The notes beneath the pieces were generated by a model. The model was given only the letters and a program-made list of their open reading frames with translations, was not told the DNA's origin and searched no databases. From Candidatus Rifleibacteriota bacterium (lineage in GTDB: Bacteria; Muiribacteriota; Ozemobacteria; Ozemobacterales; Ozemobacteraceae), in the NCBI GenBank assembly GCA_018818125.1, contig JAHISQ010000021.1, positions 1-64,000 on the forward strand: a stretch of DNA of 64,000 nt, read 5' to 3'. The position numbers and the translations under genes were made by a program. Every line of letters begins with the position of its first letter. Position 1 is the first letter of the stretch. This document shows, one piece after another, positions 10,267 through 18,605 of this stretch.

Positions 10267-10298
10267 GGCTGGAGAAACAGCCTTACCGAGAAAGGGTA
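10267..10298 (+). promoter_or_regulatory. Leader with two tandem hairpins sharing the loop GAGAAA
   Basis: Hairpin 1 is GGCTG-GAGAAA-CAGCC (10267-10282). Hairpin 2 is TACC-GAGAAAG-GGTA (10284-10298). The purine-rich loops are almost identical. They lie in the untranslated leader 63-94 nt before the ATG at 10361. I cannot match them to a known riboswitch class; they may be a cis-regulatory RNA or chance. Confidence 0.3.
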
Positions 10299-10360
10299 CC
10301 GGCAGAGCAGAACCTTTTCTTTGTCTGATGTTCTGGATTTTAAGAGGCCGAAGGTGTTCA

Positions 10361-11431
10361 ATGAATAAATTTTGGCAGATTGTTTCGCCAGTAATGCTAT
10401 TCGTCTGTTTTTTGTTTTGTACGGTTTCCCTATCAGCCGAAGAAATTTCGCCTTTCCGGGTTGGTGTTCTTTACTGGTCTATGAATATTCCCGGTCAGGT
10501 TGCAATGAGAGCTGGTCTTGAGGCAAGAGCTGAGCAGCTTAATGAAAATGCTTCCGCCTCAGAAAGCAGAGGCCTTGATCTTATCTGGCGTGTTGCCGGC
10601 GACGGTGAAGAAGGCATTCTCAATCAGATCAGACAGATGAACGAATTGATTGATCTGAAAGTAGACCTGCTGATTGTTCAGCCAACCGACAATGTAGCTC
10701 TTTCTGAGGCGCTCCAGCGGGCAAACCAGGCAAACATTCCCGTGGTAACCTATGACCAATACATAAGTTCCGGCAAGCTTGCTGCTTATCGAACCTCTGA
10801 CAATTATCAGGCCGGCTGGTTGAACGGCGAATTTATTGCCTCGCTTTATGCGGCCAGCAGGATAGTTCGACTGATCCTTGTCGATTACCCGCATGTTTCC
10901 TCAACGGTAGAAAGGCTGAATGGTTTTCTCGACGCCCTGTCGAAGGCGGGCGTGAATTATCAGATTCTGCAAACCTATCAGGCTGTTGAACCCATTTCCG
11001 GCAAACTGGTAGCTACAAGAATCCTTAATGATTTTCCTCAGCCGGGCAGTGTTGATGTTGTTTTCACAGTTAATGACGGTGGGGGCGTAATAATTGCAGA
11101 AGAGCTTTTTAAGGCAGGTCGCACCGAGATTCTGCATGCAACCATTGATGGCGACCCGAAATCAGTAAACAATATAAAAGAAGGAAGGATCACGGTAATC
11201 GATTCAGCCCAATTCTGCGGCCCACTTGGTGAAGAGGCCATACAGGCCAGCTACGACATTCTGTGTGGAAAAAAAGTACCGTATCATGCGCTGATTCCAG
11301 TGTTCCCGATTACCCGTGAAACTTTGTCGCAATATCCTGGCTGGGCTGGTCCGATTCCCAAAACCATTACAAAAAGCTGGGAATCTCTGAATGGAGAGTG
11401 GTCAGGGAACCTGAGCGTTGTAAAAGAGTGA
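10361..11431 (+). CDS. Periplasmic sugar-binding-like protein (RbsB/LuxP/TorT fold)
   Basis: 356 aa from the ATG at 10361, which has AAGGTG 5 nt upstream; an upstream in-frame start at 10265 would run through the leader and spoil the signal peptide. Signal peptide 1-25 (VSLSA then EEISPF). The mature part is a type I periplasmic binding protein: FRVGVLYWS, LLIVQPTDNVAL, NIPVVTYDQY, VFTVNDGGG and ATIDGDPKSV are the usual strand and hinge blocks. No permease or ATPase gene is adjacent. The next gene starts close downstream and encodes a hybrid kinase with a periplasmic domain, so the protein more likely presents a ligand to that kinase, as LuxP does to LuxQ and TorT to TorS, than feeds a transporter. 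Confidence 0.85.
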   Translation: MNKFWQIVSPVMLFVCFLFCTVSLSAEEISPFRVGVLYWSMNIPGQVAMRAGLEARAEQLNENASASESRGLDLIWRVAGDGEEGILNQIRQMNELIDLKVDLLIVQPTDNVALSEALQRANQANIPVVTYDQYISSGKLAAYRTSDNYQAGWLNGEFIASLYAASRIVRLILVDYPHVSSTVERLNGFLDALSKAGVNYQILQTYQAVEPISGKLVATRILNDFPQPGSVDVVFTVNDGGGVIIAEELFKAGRTEILHATIDGDPKSVNNIKEGRITVIDSAQFCGPLGEEAIQASYDILCGKKVPYHALIPVFPITRETLSQYPGWAGPIPKTITKSWESLNGEWSGNLSVVKE

Positions 11432-11492
11432 TTGTAAAAAAGAACAGGTGGCAATAAATCGGCTTCTACAGGCAAAACGGAGGATCCTGGGC

Positions 11493-14039
11493 TTGAAAAA
11501 ACACAAAAGTTACCAACTTGAGAGAGTAGATCAGAAGCTGGCCGTCTTCATGGGTCTTATGCTTCTTGTGTTGATGATTATCGTCCTTGCAGCATCCAAT
11601 CACCTGTTTAATCGCCTTCAGAAAGAATACAATGACCGTCTGTCTATTGCCATAGCTGTAACCATCAGCGAGTCAATCAGTCGGGTAAGTTTTTCGGGCA
11701 AGTTTCACACAAGAAAACTGGCAGCAGAACTGACCACAAAGGTAAAGGAACTTGCCTATATTTCTGTTGAAAGCCTTGATAACAAAGTGTTTGCGCATAG
11801 TGACCAGGCTCGAAACGACACTCCGGTGTTGTCAGCAGACCAGAAGGAAAATAGTCGCTGCCTGACTTTAAAACAGCCGATCGTAGCAGAGAAAAACCTG
11901 AACAATCTAATGGTGAATGAAGTTATCATTCCCTATCGCGGCGGTATTGATGATGAGGTAATGGGGGTTGTCAAAATTGGAATTGATTTTACCGATCTGC
12001 GCAAAAGTCAGACTGAGAATTTTTCGAAGCTGTTGTTTTTGATTGCAGTTTTGACGATTTTCTCGATTTTTCTTGCTCACCGACTGAGCAGGTATTTTGG
12101 GCGCAGCGTCAGATATCTCGCCAGTCAGCTACAGGGAATCCTTGACCATGCTCCCATGGGACTGGTTATCAGCAAGTCAGATGGCAGTATAGCCTTGGCC
12201 AGCAGAGAAACTGCAACCCTTTTCCCATCAACCGGGCTGGCTGAGACAGTAGCAGAATTGAATCAGTCTCTTGACAGCCCAATAGTGGCTGAAAAACTCA
12301 ATGAGCTCGAAAAGAGCGCTTTTTCCGGTCATGGCTATGTAGAAGCAGAGTTTGAAGTGCCAAAAAATGCTGAAAGAAAGGCATACTGGCAGATCAGCAA
12401 GTTTCCTATTGCCTTAAATGAAAAGGGAGAAAGCGCTTTAATCTGCTCATTTTTCAGGGATACCACCGAAAAACGTCTTGCAGCCGAGCGGTTGCAGGAG
12501 AGTGAAGAAACTTTTCGCCGTCTGTTTGAAAATTCTTCTGATGCCATAATGCTTTTAAAAGAAGGGCGTTTTGTTGAATGCAACCAGGCAACACTTGATC
12601 TCGCCGGAATGGCGACAAGAGATCAGTTCCTCGGGCTGACTCCTGCCGAAATTTCACCCGAAAGTCAGCCTGACGGCCTGCCGACGTCAGAGGCCATTAC
12701 CCGGAAATATGAAGAGGCAACCGGGCAAGGCTATAATCGTTTTGAATGGCTCTTTAAGAAAACTGACGACACGACTTTTTTCGTAGACGTTGCTCTGATG
12801 CCAATTGTCATCAGGGGTAAAGAAATGATTCACATGACCTGGCGCGATATTACTGGTTATAAGCAGGCCGAGCAGGAGAGGGAAAAGCTGCAGAAACAGT
12901 TTTTGCAGGCACAGAGAATGGATGCGGTAGTGCAGCTGGCTGGTGGGGTTGCGCACGACTTCAATAATCTTCTAGCTGGCATCATGGGAGCGGCAGAGCT
13001 TTTAAAGAAACCTGAACTGACCGTTCAGAAGCATGAAACATATCTGGAAATGATTCTAACTACCACAGTCAGAGCAGCTGATCTGACCAAAAAACTTCTT
13101 ACCTTTGCCCGCAAACGTGAAAGAGAAAACAAGCCAGTTGATCTGCATAGAACAATTGCTGATTCTATCGAAATTCTCACGCGCACTTTGAACAAGAATG
13201 TCATCATCAATTTTGAGCACAAAGCCGAGTCCTGTGCCATTGTTGGCGACGAAACCATGTTACAGAATGTCTTCTTGAATCTCGGGATTAACGCGAGTCA
13301 TGCGATGCCAGATGGTGGCACCTTAAGCTTCCTGGTGCGAAACGTTTCTCTTGATAGCGATTATTGCAGCATAAGTCCGTTTGATTTGACTCCAGGAACC
13401 TTTGTTGAAGTTGAAATCAGGGATAATGGTTGCGGCATGACCATGGATGTTCAGAAGAAAATTTTTGAGCCGTTTTTCACGACAAAAGACCGCGATAAGG
13501 GCACTGGCCTGGGCTTATCCATGGCCTATGGCGTCGTTAAAAGCCACGCGGGCGCCATAAATGTATACAGCGAAGTCGGCGTTGGCACCGTTTTTCATGT
13601 TTACCTTCCGCTTGCGCCACATGCCGACATCAAATCAATCGAAGATATGCCTGTCATTCGCGGCTCAGGGAAAATCCTGCTCGTTGATGACGAAGAAATG
13701 CTGCGGTCTCTCGGGCAAACAATTCTTGAGTCCCTGGGCTATGAAGTAATTGTTGCGGCAGATGGTCGAGAAGCTGTAGAAGTTTTCGAAAAGGCGGCCG
13801 ACGAAATTGAGCTGGTGATTCTTGATATGATCATGCCGACAATGGGCGGAAAAGAGACATTAGTTCGTCTCAAAGAACTGAAGCCAGACTGCAAGGTTAT
13901 TGTATCATCAGGTTTTGCAAAAGAAGATGAGCTGTCAGAAATGGAAAAAATCGGGATTTGCAGCTTTCTGCGCAAGCCTTTCCGGATTGCAGAGATGAGC
14001 CAGATGATTGCAAAGGTTATTGGCAACGTAGCTGATTGA
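11493..14039 (+). CDS. Hybrid sensor histidine kinase: periplasmic domain, two PAS, HisKA, HATPase, receiver
   Basis: 848 aa from the TTG at 11493, chosen because GGAGGA stands 8 nt upstream; a GTG at 11448 in the same frame has no such site. Numbering from the GTG: TM1 31-51, periplasmic domain 52-193, TM2 195-213, PAS 228-345, PAS 355-475, HisKA with VAHDFNN (H503), HATPase with NLGINASHAMP, DNGCGM and GTGLGLSM, then a receiver from 742 with phospho-acceptor D793 in VILDMIMP and the conserved Lys in FLRKPF. It belongs to the PAS-HisKA-REC group with HDFNN rather than HELRTP H-boxes. No HPt or DNA-binding partner is nearby. It starts 61 bp after the binding-protein stop and probably shares its operon. 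Confidence 0.92.
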   Translation: MKKHKSYQLERVDQKLAVFMGLMLLVLMIIVLAASNHLFNRLQKEYNDRLSIAIAVTISESISRVSFSGKFHTRKLAAELTTKVKELAYISVESLDNKVFAHSDQARNDTPVLSADQKENSRCLTLKQPIVAEKNLNNLMVNEVIIPYRGGIDDEVMGVVKIGIDFTDLRKSQTENFSKLLFLIAVLTIFSIFLAHRLSRYFGRSVRYLASQLQGILDHAPMGLVISKSDGSIALASRETATLFPSTGLAETVAELNQSLDSPIVAEKLNELEKSAFSGHGYVEAEFEVPKNAERKAYWQISKFPIALNEKGESALICSFFRDTTEKRLAAERLQESEETFRRLFENSSDAIMLLKEGRFVECNQATLDLAGMATRDQFLGLTPAEISPESQPDGLPTSEAITRKYEEATGQGYNRFEWLFKKTDDTTFFVDVALMPIVIRGKEMIHMTWRDITGYKQAEQEREKLQKQFLQAQRMDAVVQLAGGVAHDFNNLLAGIMGAAELLKKPELTVQKHETYLEMILTTTVRAADLTKKLLTFARKRERENKPVDLHRTIADSIEILTRTLNKNVIINFEHKAESCAIVGDETMLQNVFLNLGINASHAMPDGGTLSFLVRNVSLDSDYCSISPFDLTPGTFVEVEIRDNGCGMTMDVQKKIFEPFFTTKDRDKGTGLGLSMAYGVVKSHAGAINVYSEVGVGTVFHVYLPLAPHADIKSIEDMPVIRGSGKILLVDDEEMLRSLGQTILESLGYEVIVAADGREAVEVFEKAADEIELVILDMIMPTMGGKETLVRLKELKPDCKVIVSSGFAKEDELSEMEKIGICSFLRKPFRIAEMSQMIAKVIGNVAD

Positions 14040-14192
14040 TTGCCTGTATATCCAGGTCTCTCTGTTTTTTTATACTGATTCCGGTCGACTCGGTAACCGG
14101 CGGAGCGTAGCCGAATTCAGAGTTAAAAGCATTTGCCCACAGAACAAATTGTTGTATCCTGAAGGAGTAACAATTGATCAGGCGGTGTAAAA

Positions 14193-15155
14193 ATGAGAAC
14201 AGTAATCATGGTCGTTCTGCTAAGCTTTATTGGGGCCGGGGTTTTGAGCGCCCAAAACGTTCAGGAAGCAAGGGTGTTTCCACTTTTCCGAGAAAAATTG
14301 CTGTTCATTGAAGGGCGGGTAGATAATCTCAAATCCCGAGAAGGATTTTCCACCAGAGATCGGCTCAGAGGATTACTGTCCAAATTCGTGGCTTCCATGC
14401 CCCTGGATATCTATTTCAACGATGGCTTTCATCTTCCGGCGCAGGTTTCAGAAAATGGATATTTCCGTGCTACGACTCCTATAAGGACTGGAGTAAATTC
14501 CTTAAAAATTAGGTCTGGAGATACGGTCTTGTTCACCCACGACTTTCAGATCCCATCCAAAGTTGATTTTATCATGGTAAGCGATATTGATGACACCGTA
14601 ATGCTAAGCGAGGTTACCAATAAAGCCAAACTTGTATGGAATTCTCTTTGGAAGAACTTTGACAAGAGATCGGCGATTCCCGGCACTCCTGAATTGTATC
14701 GCCGCCTGGCAACGGGAGAGTCTATTTTGGGAAATCCGGTAATAATTTACCTTACCGGTTCACCGGCATTCATGTCAAAATACCTTCAAGGCTTCTTCAA
14801 GAAATGTGAGTTTCCAATGGGTACCATCATCACCAAGTCTTCGATCAAGAGTAGCAAGCAGCACGACCATAAGGGTGAGTGGTTGAAACATCTAACGGCA
14901 ATCTATCCTGGCAAACCATTTCTACTGTTCGGTGACAGCGGCGAGCATGATCCGGAAATCTACACCACCTTTGCGGAAAGTTGCAAAGCACCTGTCCTGG
15001 GAGTGATAATCAACCACGTCAAACCGACAAAAGAGAACAACCAAAAGCTTGAACGCTGTCGAACCCGCCTGAATGCTTTGAAAATACCGTTCCTGATTTG
15101 GGATAAGGAAAAGGATCTTAAAGCCGCCACCGAAAAAGCCTGGTTTACCAACTAA
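14193..15155 (+). CDS. Exported App1-like phosphatidate phosphatase (DUF2183)
   Basis: 320 aa with a signal peptide (1-20, ending SAQN). An N-terminal beta domain precedes the App1 catalytic domain, a HAD-like fold: DIDDT at 131-135 carries the nucleophile pair, YLTGSP holds the second motif, a Lys-rich stretch follows (KSSIKSS, KQHDHKGEWL), and FGDSGEHDPEIY gives the final acidic motif. Yeast App1 removes phosphate from phosphatidic acid; bacterial homologues are mostly unstudied. The signal peptide places it in the periplasm or outside. AGGCGGTG lies 5 nt before the ATG. It is a single gene, convergent with the next. Confidence 0.85.
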   Translation: MRTVIMVVLLSFIGAGVLSAQNVQEARVFPLFREKLLFIEGRVDNLKSREGFSTRDRLRGLLSKFVASMPLDIYFNDGFHLPAQVSENGYFRATTPIRTGVNSLKIRSGDTVLFTHDFQIPSKVDFIMVSDIDDTVMLSEVTNKAKLVWNSLWKNFDKRSAIPGTPELYRRLATGESILGNPVIIYLTGSPAFMSKYLQGFFKKCEFPMGTIITKSSIKSSKQHDHKGEWLKHLTAIYPGKPFLLFGDSGEHDPEIYTTFAESCKAPVLGVIINHVKPTKENNQKLERCRTRLNALKIPFLIWDKEKDLKAATEKAWFTN

Positions 15156-15290
15156 CAAGGTTTTTTGGACTTCGCTTTAGAACGCAGAAGTTTCACCCGG
15201 TCGCGAACAGCCTCGAAATACCCTTTGATTTATGACTATTGGAACCAGCAATCCTGATTATTCGTAAATTAGGTTTCCGAAGTTATTGCA

Positions 15291-16424
15291 TCAGGGCTTT
15301 GAATTTTCTGGCTGTGATTCGTTCAAAAGTGGCTGCATAATGTAATCAGTGCGATCATCAGGTTTGAGAGGCTCAAGCCATGTCTTATCGTGCATCATCC
15401 GGTTCAGCTTCCGACCAAAAATGGCACCATAGCGATTGATAAAATCTTCTTGTTTATCAAAGCCTTCGAGAACTATAGAGCCAAGACTCTCGATTTCTGC
15501 TACAGCTCGACTGATCATTGGTGCACGTACTAACCCATACATGGCGATTCCATAAAAATGGTACCAGGCACCGTAGTTATCGCCGAATTGTGCAGAATCA
15601 TTGCGGATATAGGAAAGTTTTTTCTGCAGGGGATCTTTTTGTCGATCAGCACGGTAGACATTGCCGGCCAGAATGTTTTCAGCTGCCAATAATGTCAGAT
15701 ACAGATCACCACGGTTCAGAACATAGCTTTCCATGAAAACGTGATGAATCTTGACCTTATGGTCAGGGTAAAGCATCAGACGATCAATAAGGGCCTTTTC
15801 TGTGCCAGTAACGGCATAACGGGAAGTCCAGCCGCATCCAAGGAGAAGGAATAGTTTTGACCGAAAAAACAATGGCAGAGGAACTTGTTTCTGACGGCCA
15901 ATTGCCAGGCGCCCAAGTCTATGCCAGAATCCATACATGAGGTAGCGGCTAGCCTCAGGTGACCATTCATGCTCAGCCCCGATATGTGGGGTAATCATTG
16001 GGTAGTAGCGTTGAATAATCTGTCTAACAACGTTTATCAATCTATCGGGATGAACAGAGGGGGTTTTTCCTGTTTTATATGGAGTTGCCCCTGTCTTCAA
16101 TTGCTCTTCAAGAGCCTCTAACTCTTTTTCTGCTTCAATTTCCGCTTGTGGATAAGAACCTTCAAACAACACCTTAAGGAATTTCGTCGGCATGTGGTCA
16201 AGCTTTCGCATCAACCACGCGTCACCTTTCGGGTCGACAAGCATTTTGTCAGTCTGCTGATATTCTGTTTTGTCATAGGCGTCAATCCAATTGCGGAATT
16301 CCCGGTTCTCTTCCTTGCGGATTTGTCGTTTTGCCATCCATTCCTTGAATGTTCCTGCTTCAGCCTGTGCCCATGAGGACAACAGGATTACCACAAGGAA
16401 AAAAAAGCATCTTATACGATACAT
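15291..16424 (-). CDS. Secreted protein of unknown function
   Basis: 377 aa from the ATG at 16424, which has AGGAGG 7 nt upstream; an upstream ATG at 16448 adds eight residues without a site. A clear signal peptide (1-24, ending AQAEAG) leads into a charged segment (KEWMAKRQIRKEENREF) and a helical domain rich in Trp, Tyr and Arg (EASRYLMYGFWHRLG, WYHFYGIAMYGL). I recognise no catalytic motif. The tail holds DRTDYIMQPLLNE. It is convergent with the App1-like gene. The strong start signals support a real, exported protein. Confidence 0.7.
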   Translation of the reverse strand: MYRIRCFFFLVVILLSSWAQAEAGTFKEWMAKRQIRKEENREFRNWIDAYDKTEYQQTDKMLVDPKGDAWLMRKLDHMPTKFLKVLFEGSYPQAEIEAEKELEALEEQLKTGATPYKTGKTPSVHPDRLINVVRQIIQRYYPMITPHIGAEHEWSPEASRYLMYGFWHRLGRLAIGRQKQVPLPLFFRSKLFLLLGCGWTSRYAVTGTEKALIDRLMLYPDHKVKIHHVFMESYVLNRGDLYLTLLAAENILAGNVYRADRQKDPLQKKLSYIRNDSAQFGDNYGAWYHFYGIAMYGLVRAPMISRAVAEIESLGSIVLEGFDKQEDFINRYGAIFGRKLNRMMHDKTWLEPLKPDDRTDYIMQPLLNESQPENSKP

Positions 16425-16521
16425 ATTGCCGCCTCCTGACCTATACATTTCTTATCAATACTGAATACTCACTATCTCTTTAAGAATACCCCAATTCAAT
16501 ATTAAAATTCAATCTTTCGAC

Positions 16522-16613
16522 TTCTTGAGTCCCTTGGGGTATGAAGTAATTGTTGCGACAGATGGTCGAGAAGCTTTAGAAAATTTCGAAAAGGCAGCCG
16601 ACTCGGTAACAGG
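16522..16613 (+). pseudogene. Decayed fragment of a receiver-domain gene, copy of 13723-13802
   Basis: Bases 16522-16602 repeat bases 13723-13802 of the hybrid kinase with 7 differences over 81 columns, including one inserted T that breaks the frame. The encoded peptide in the intact copy is SLGYEVIVAADGREAVEVF. The copy then continues as CTCGGTAAC, which in the intact locus lies after the stop near 14089-14097, so the fragment carries an internal deletion of about 285 bp whose ends share CGAC. Confidence 0.8.
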
Positions 16614-16733
16614 TTTTATATCGGTTTTATATCGCTGAGATTCTCAGTTGTTGGAAGAGCGGAAAACGAATATAATGCTTTCTCTTAATTTCGCGCAAAA
16701 TTGCCATACAACCAATTATGAAAAGAGTTTTTT

Positions 16734-17348
16734 ATGAAATTTCTGCAAAGAATTCTACCTGCATGCCTTATTTTTGCCTCGCTGAGCATACCGTCTTTGA
16801 TATTCGCGCAGCAGGCAACTACTATTCCCGGTCAGTTCTCAGGCAACATTGGTCGTGGACTTAAAATTGAGCTGAATGCATCAAAGGCCGGAAAATACCT
16901 TTTTAAGCATAAGGTTATCGATGCCGAAAGAAAGGGCAATATTTCGATCAGCCCGAAATTTCAGAACAATATTAAAATTATCCTGCTGAACGAGGGCAAC
17001 AGCGAAATTGCCTCTAACTATTATCCTGAAGACAGAGACAACAACCGCAAACCACACTACAGTGATTACTTTGTTGTGAACCTGAAAGCGACAGGAACAT
17101 ACTTTCTGCAGTTGTCACCCCTATCAGAAGCGGCAAATGACAAGAATTTTCAAGTAGTTACCGAGTTTACTGCGCCACCAACCACGATTATGGGCATGGA
17201 GCTGTATAACCTTCTGTCGATGATAGGTACCGTTGTATTGCTGAGCTTCATGCTGGTCTTTTACAAGTTTGTTATCAAGCCATTCAAAAACATGAATGTC
17301 GAAGAAATCATGAAAAAAAGCGAAGAGCTGCGACAGCTTCGCAAATAG
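16734..17348 (+). CDS. Exported beta-rich protein with C-terminal membrane anchor, unknown function
   Basis: 204 aa. Signal peptide 1-25 (ending FAQQ), a beta-rich extracytoplasmic domain of about 120 residues (GKYLFKHKV, IKIILLNEG, YFVVNLKATGTYFLQL), one C-terminal TM (about 161-182, LSMIGTVVLLSFMLVFY), then a short charged cytoplasmic tail (MKKSEELRQLRK). The domain layout resembles pre-peptidase C-terminal type beta-sandwiches (GTYFLQL), but that is only an impression. AGAG lies 6 nt before the ATG. The next gene follows after 62 bp. Confidence 0.65.
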   Translation: MKFLQRILPACLIFASLSIPSLIFAQQATTIPGQFSGNIGRGLKIELNASKAGKYLFKHKVIDAERKGNISISPKFQNNIKIILLNEGNSEIASNYYPEDRDNNRKPHYSDYFVVNLKATGTYFLQLSPLSEAANDKNFQVVTEFTAPPTTIMGMELYNLLSMIGTVVLLSFMLVFYKFVIKPFKNMNVEEIMKKSEELRQLRK

Positions 17349-17410
17349 ACAAAGGGCAAAATGCTATAATGACATGGCAGATTTGTGTAATTAAGTGAGG
17401 CAGGGCCCGG

Positions 17411-18238
17411 GTGGTCAAAATCGATACTGGCATGGCAAGCAGGTCGCCGCGCGAAAGCGTAGCGATGATTACTCATACAACTTATCTGGGACATTCACAG
17501 ATGCTGGGAGCAGCAGTTTTTCTAGATCGCGTCATGCCGCCGCAGATACTGTTCAGGTTTAACGGCTGCCGCCCGCAAAAAATACCCTGGCAGCATTATG
17601 ACGAACTGGTCGCCAAACTCAAAGATTTCGACGAAAAAATCAGCGAAGCGCTCATAGGCCATTCAGCCGCTTTGACAACGCCAGAGCTACCCTGCGACGT
17701 GTCTGTGGTTTTTCTCGAAAGCCGGCGCATCAGACTGCGCTGGCAACAGCAAAACCTGGTTTTGACGCCGGCTGAATTCACGCAGGCGGTGCAGGTGCTG
17801 GAGGCAACGCACACCAAAGCCCGGCCAATTGTTCGGCGTATGGTCGAAAAAGCTGAACTGCTGAAGGAATCTGGATTTTTCACGGCACTCACCAACTGGG
17901 GCGGCTTTGCGCTGTTTATGCTGTTAGCCGCCTTTGACATGTTACTTTTGGTCAGCATGCTGTTTCAGCCCGCGCTGTATCTGCCATGGACAGCTTTGAG
18001 CATTTTTCTGGCGCTCTGGCTGTTGCTGTTGCGCCCGGACTGGAGTCACAAAGTGCTGCCGGCATTGCTCGACTATGTCAACGAGCAGTTCCTCGCCGAT
18101 CTCGCCAACTTGCGCCTGCCACGCAAAAGCATTGAGTTTTTCCTGATTATTTTTATGGGAATCGTCTATATGCTTTGCTTTGGCGGCGAAGCCGCCAAAT
18201 ACATTTTTGAATTCTACAAGGGTGTCTACATGCCATAG
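17411..18238 (+). CDS. Membrane protein of unknown function
   Basis: 275 aa from a GTG at 17411 with GAGG about 12 nt upstream; ATGs at 17432 and 17465 are alternatives without better sites. The first 150 residues are soluble and mixed. Three hydrophobic segments follow at about 157-180 (FALFMLLAAFDMLLLVSMLF), 185-202 (LPWTALSIFLALWLLLL) and 242-262 (FFLIIFMGIVYMLCF). I recognise no family. Probably transcribed with the preceding exported protein. Confidence 0.6.
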   Translation: MVKIDTGMASRSPRESVAMITHTTYLGHSQMLGAAVFLDRVMPPQILFRFNGCRPQKIPWQHYDELVAKLKDFDEKISEALIGHSAALTTPELPCDVSVVFLESRRIRLRWQQQNLVLTPAEFTQAVQVLEATHTKARPIVRRMVEKAELLKESGFFTALTNWGGFALFMLLAAFDMLLLVSMLFQPALYLPWTALSIFLALWLLLLRPDWSHKVLPALLDYVNEQFLADLANLRLPRKSIEFFLIIFMGIVYMLCFGGEAAKYIFEFYKGVYMP

Positions 18239-18605
18239 ACAGGCCAGTGCGCGCACTTAATCGTGGTGGCCCTATTCTTACGACTTCACTGGAGAAAAAC
18301 GTGCTGCCATACAGAGCCCACTACGGGGCCCTATGCCAGCTTCGTTTCGCCAATCCCTATAAAATCAGTCTGGTTGCAAGACTCCGAACAACTCAGGAAA
18401 TGCCGGATTCAACAAACAAGGACGCTCTGGAAAATTCAAATCCCCTTTGAATTCTCAAAATGCGAGGAAGACTGCCGCCTGAGGCCGCAGACAGTGTACA
18501 TCAACATTCCATTCCTCGCGCCTCACCACTATCATCTGACGCGATCATCTACGAGGATTTGGAAAAACAATATCCTTTGAAGGCATAATGCAAGCCGGGA
18601 AAGGA
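18239..18605. other. Intergenic region with a possible gene remnant
   Basis: 367 bp without a supported gene. The frame 18460-18588 (42 codons, plus strand) ends in a protein-like tail (SDAIIYEDLEKQYPLKA then TAA), but it has no ribosome binding site and starts in unrelated sequence. It may be the 3' remnant of a lost gene. No tRNA, hairpin with U-tract or repeat was seen. Confidence 0.3.

Noticed and set aside
10267..10330. Leader upstream of the binding-protein gene as a glycine or c-di-GMP riboswitch
   Set aside because: Only isolated bits (GGAGA, ACCGA) resemble these aptamers; the conserved cores and helix order are absent.
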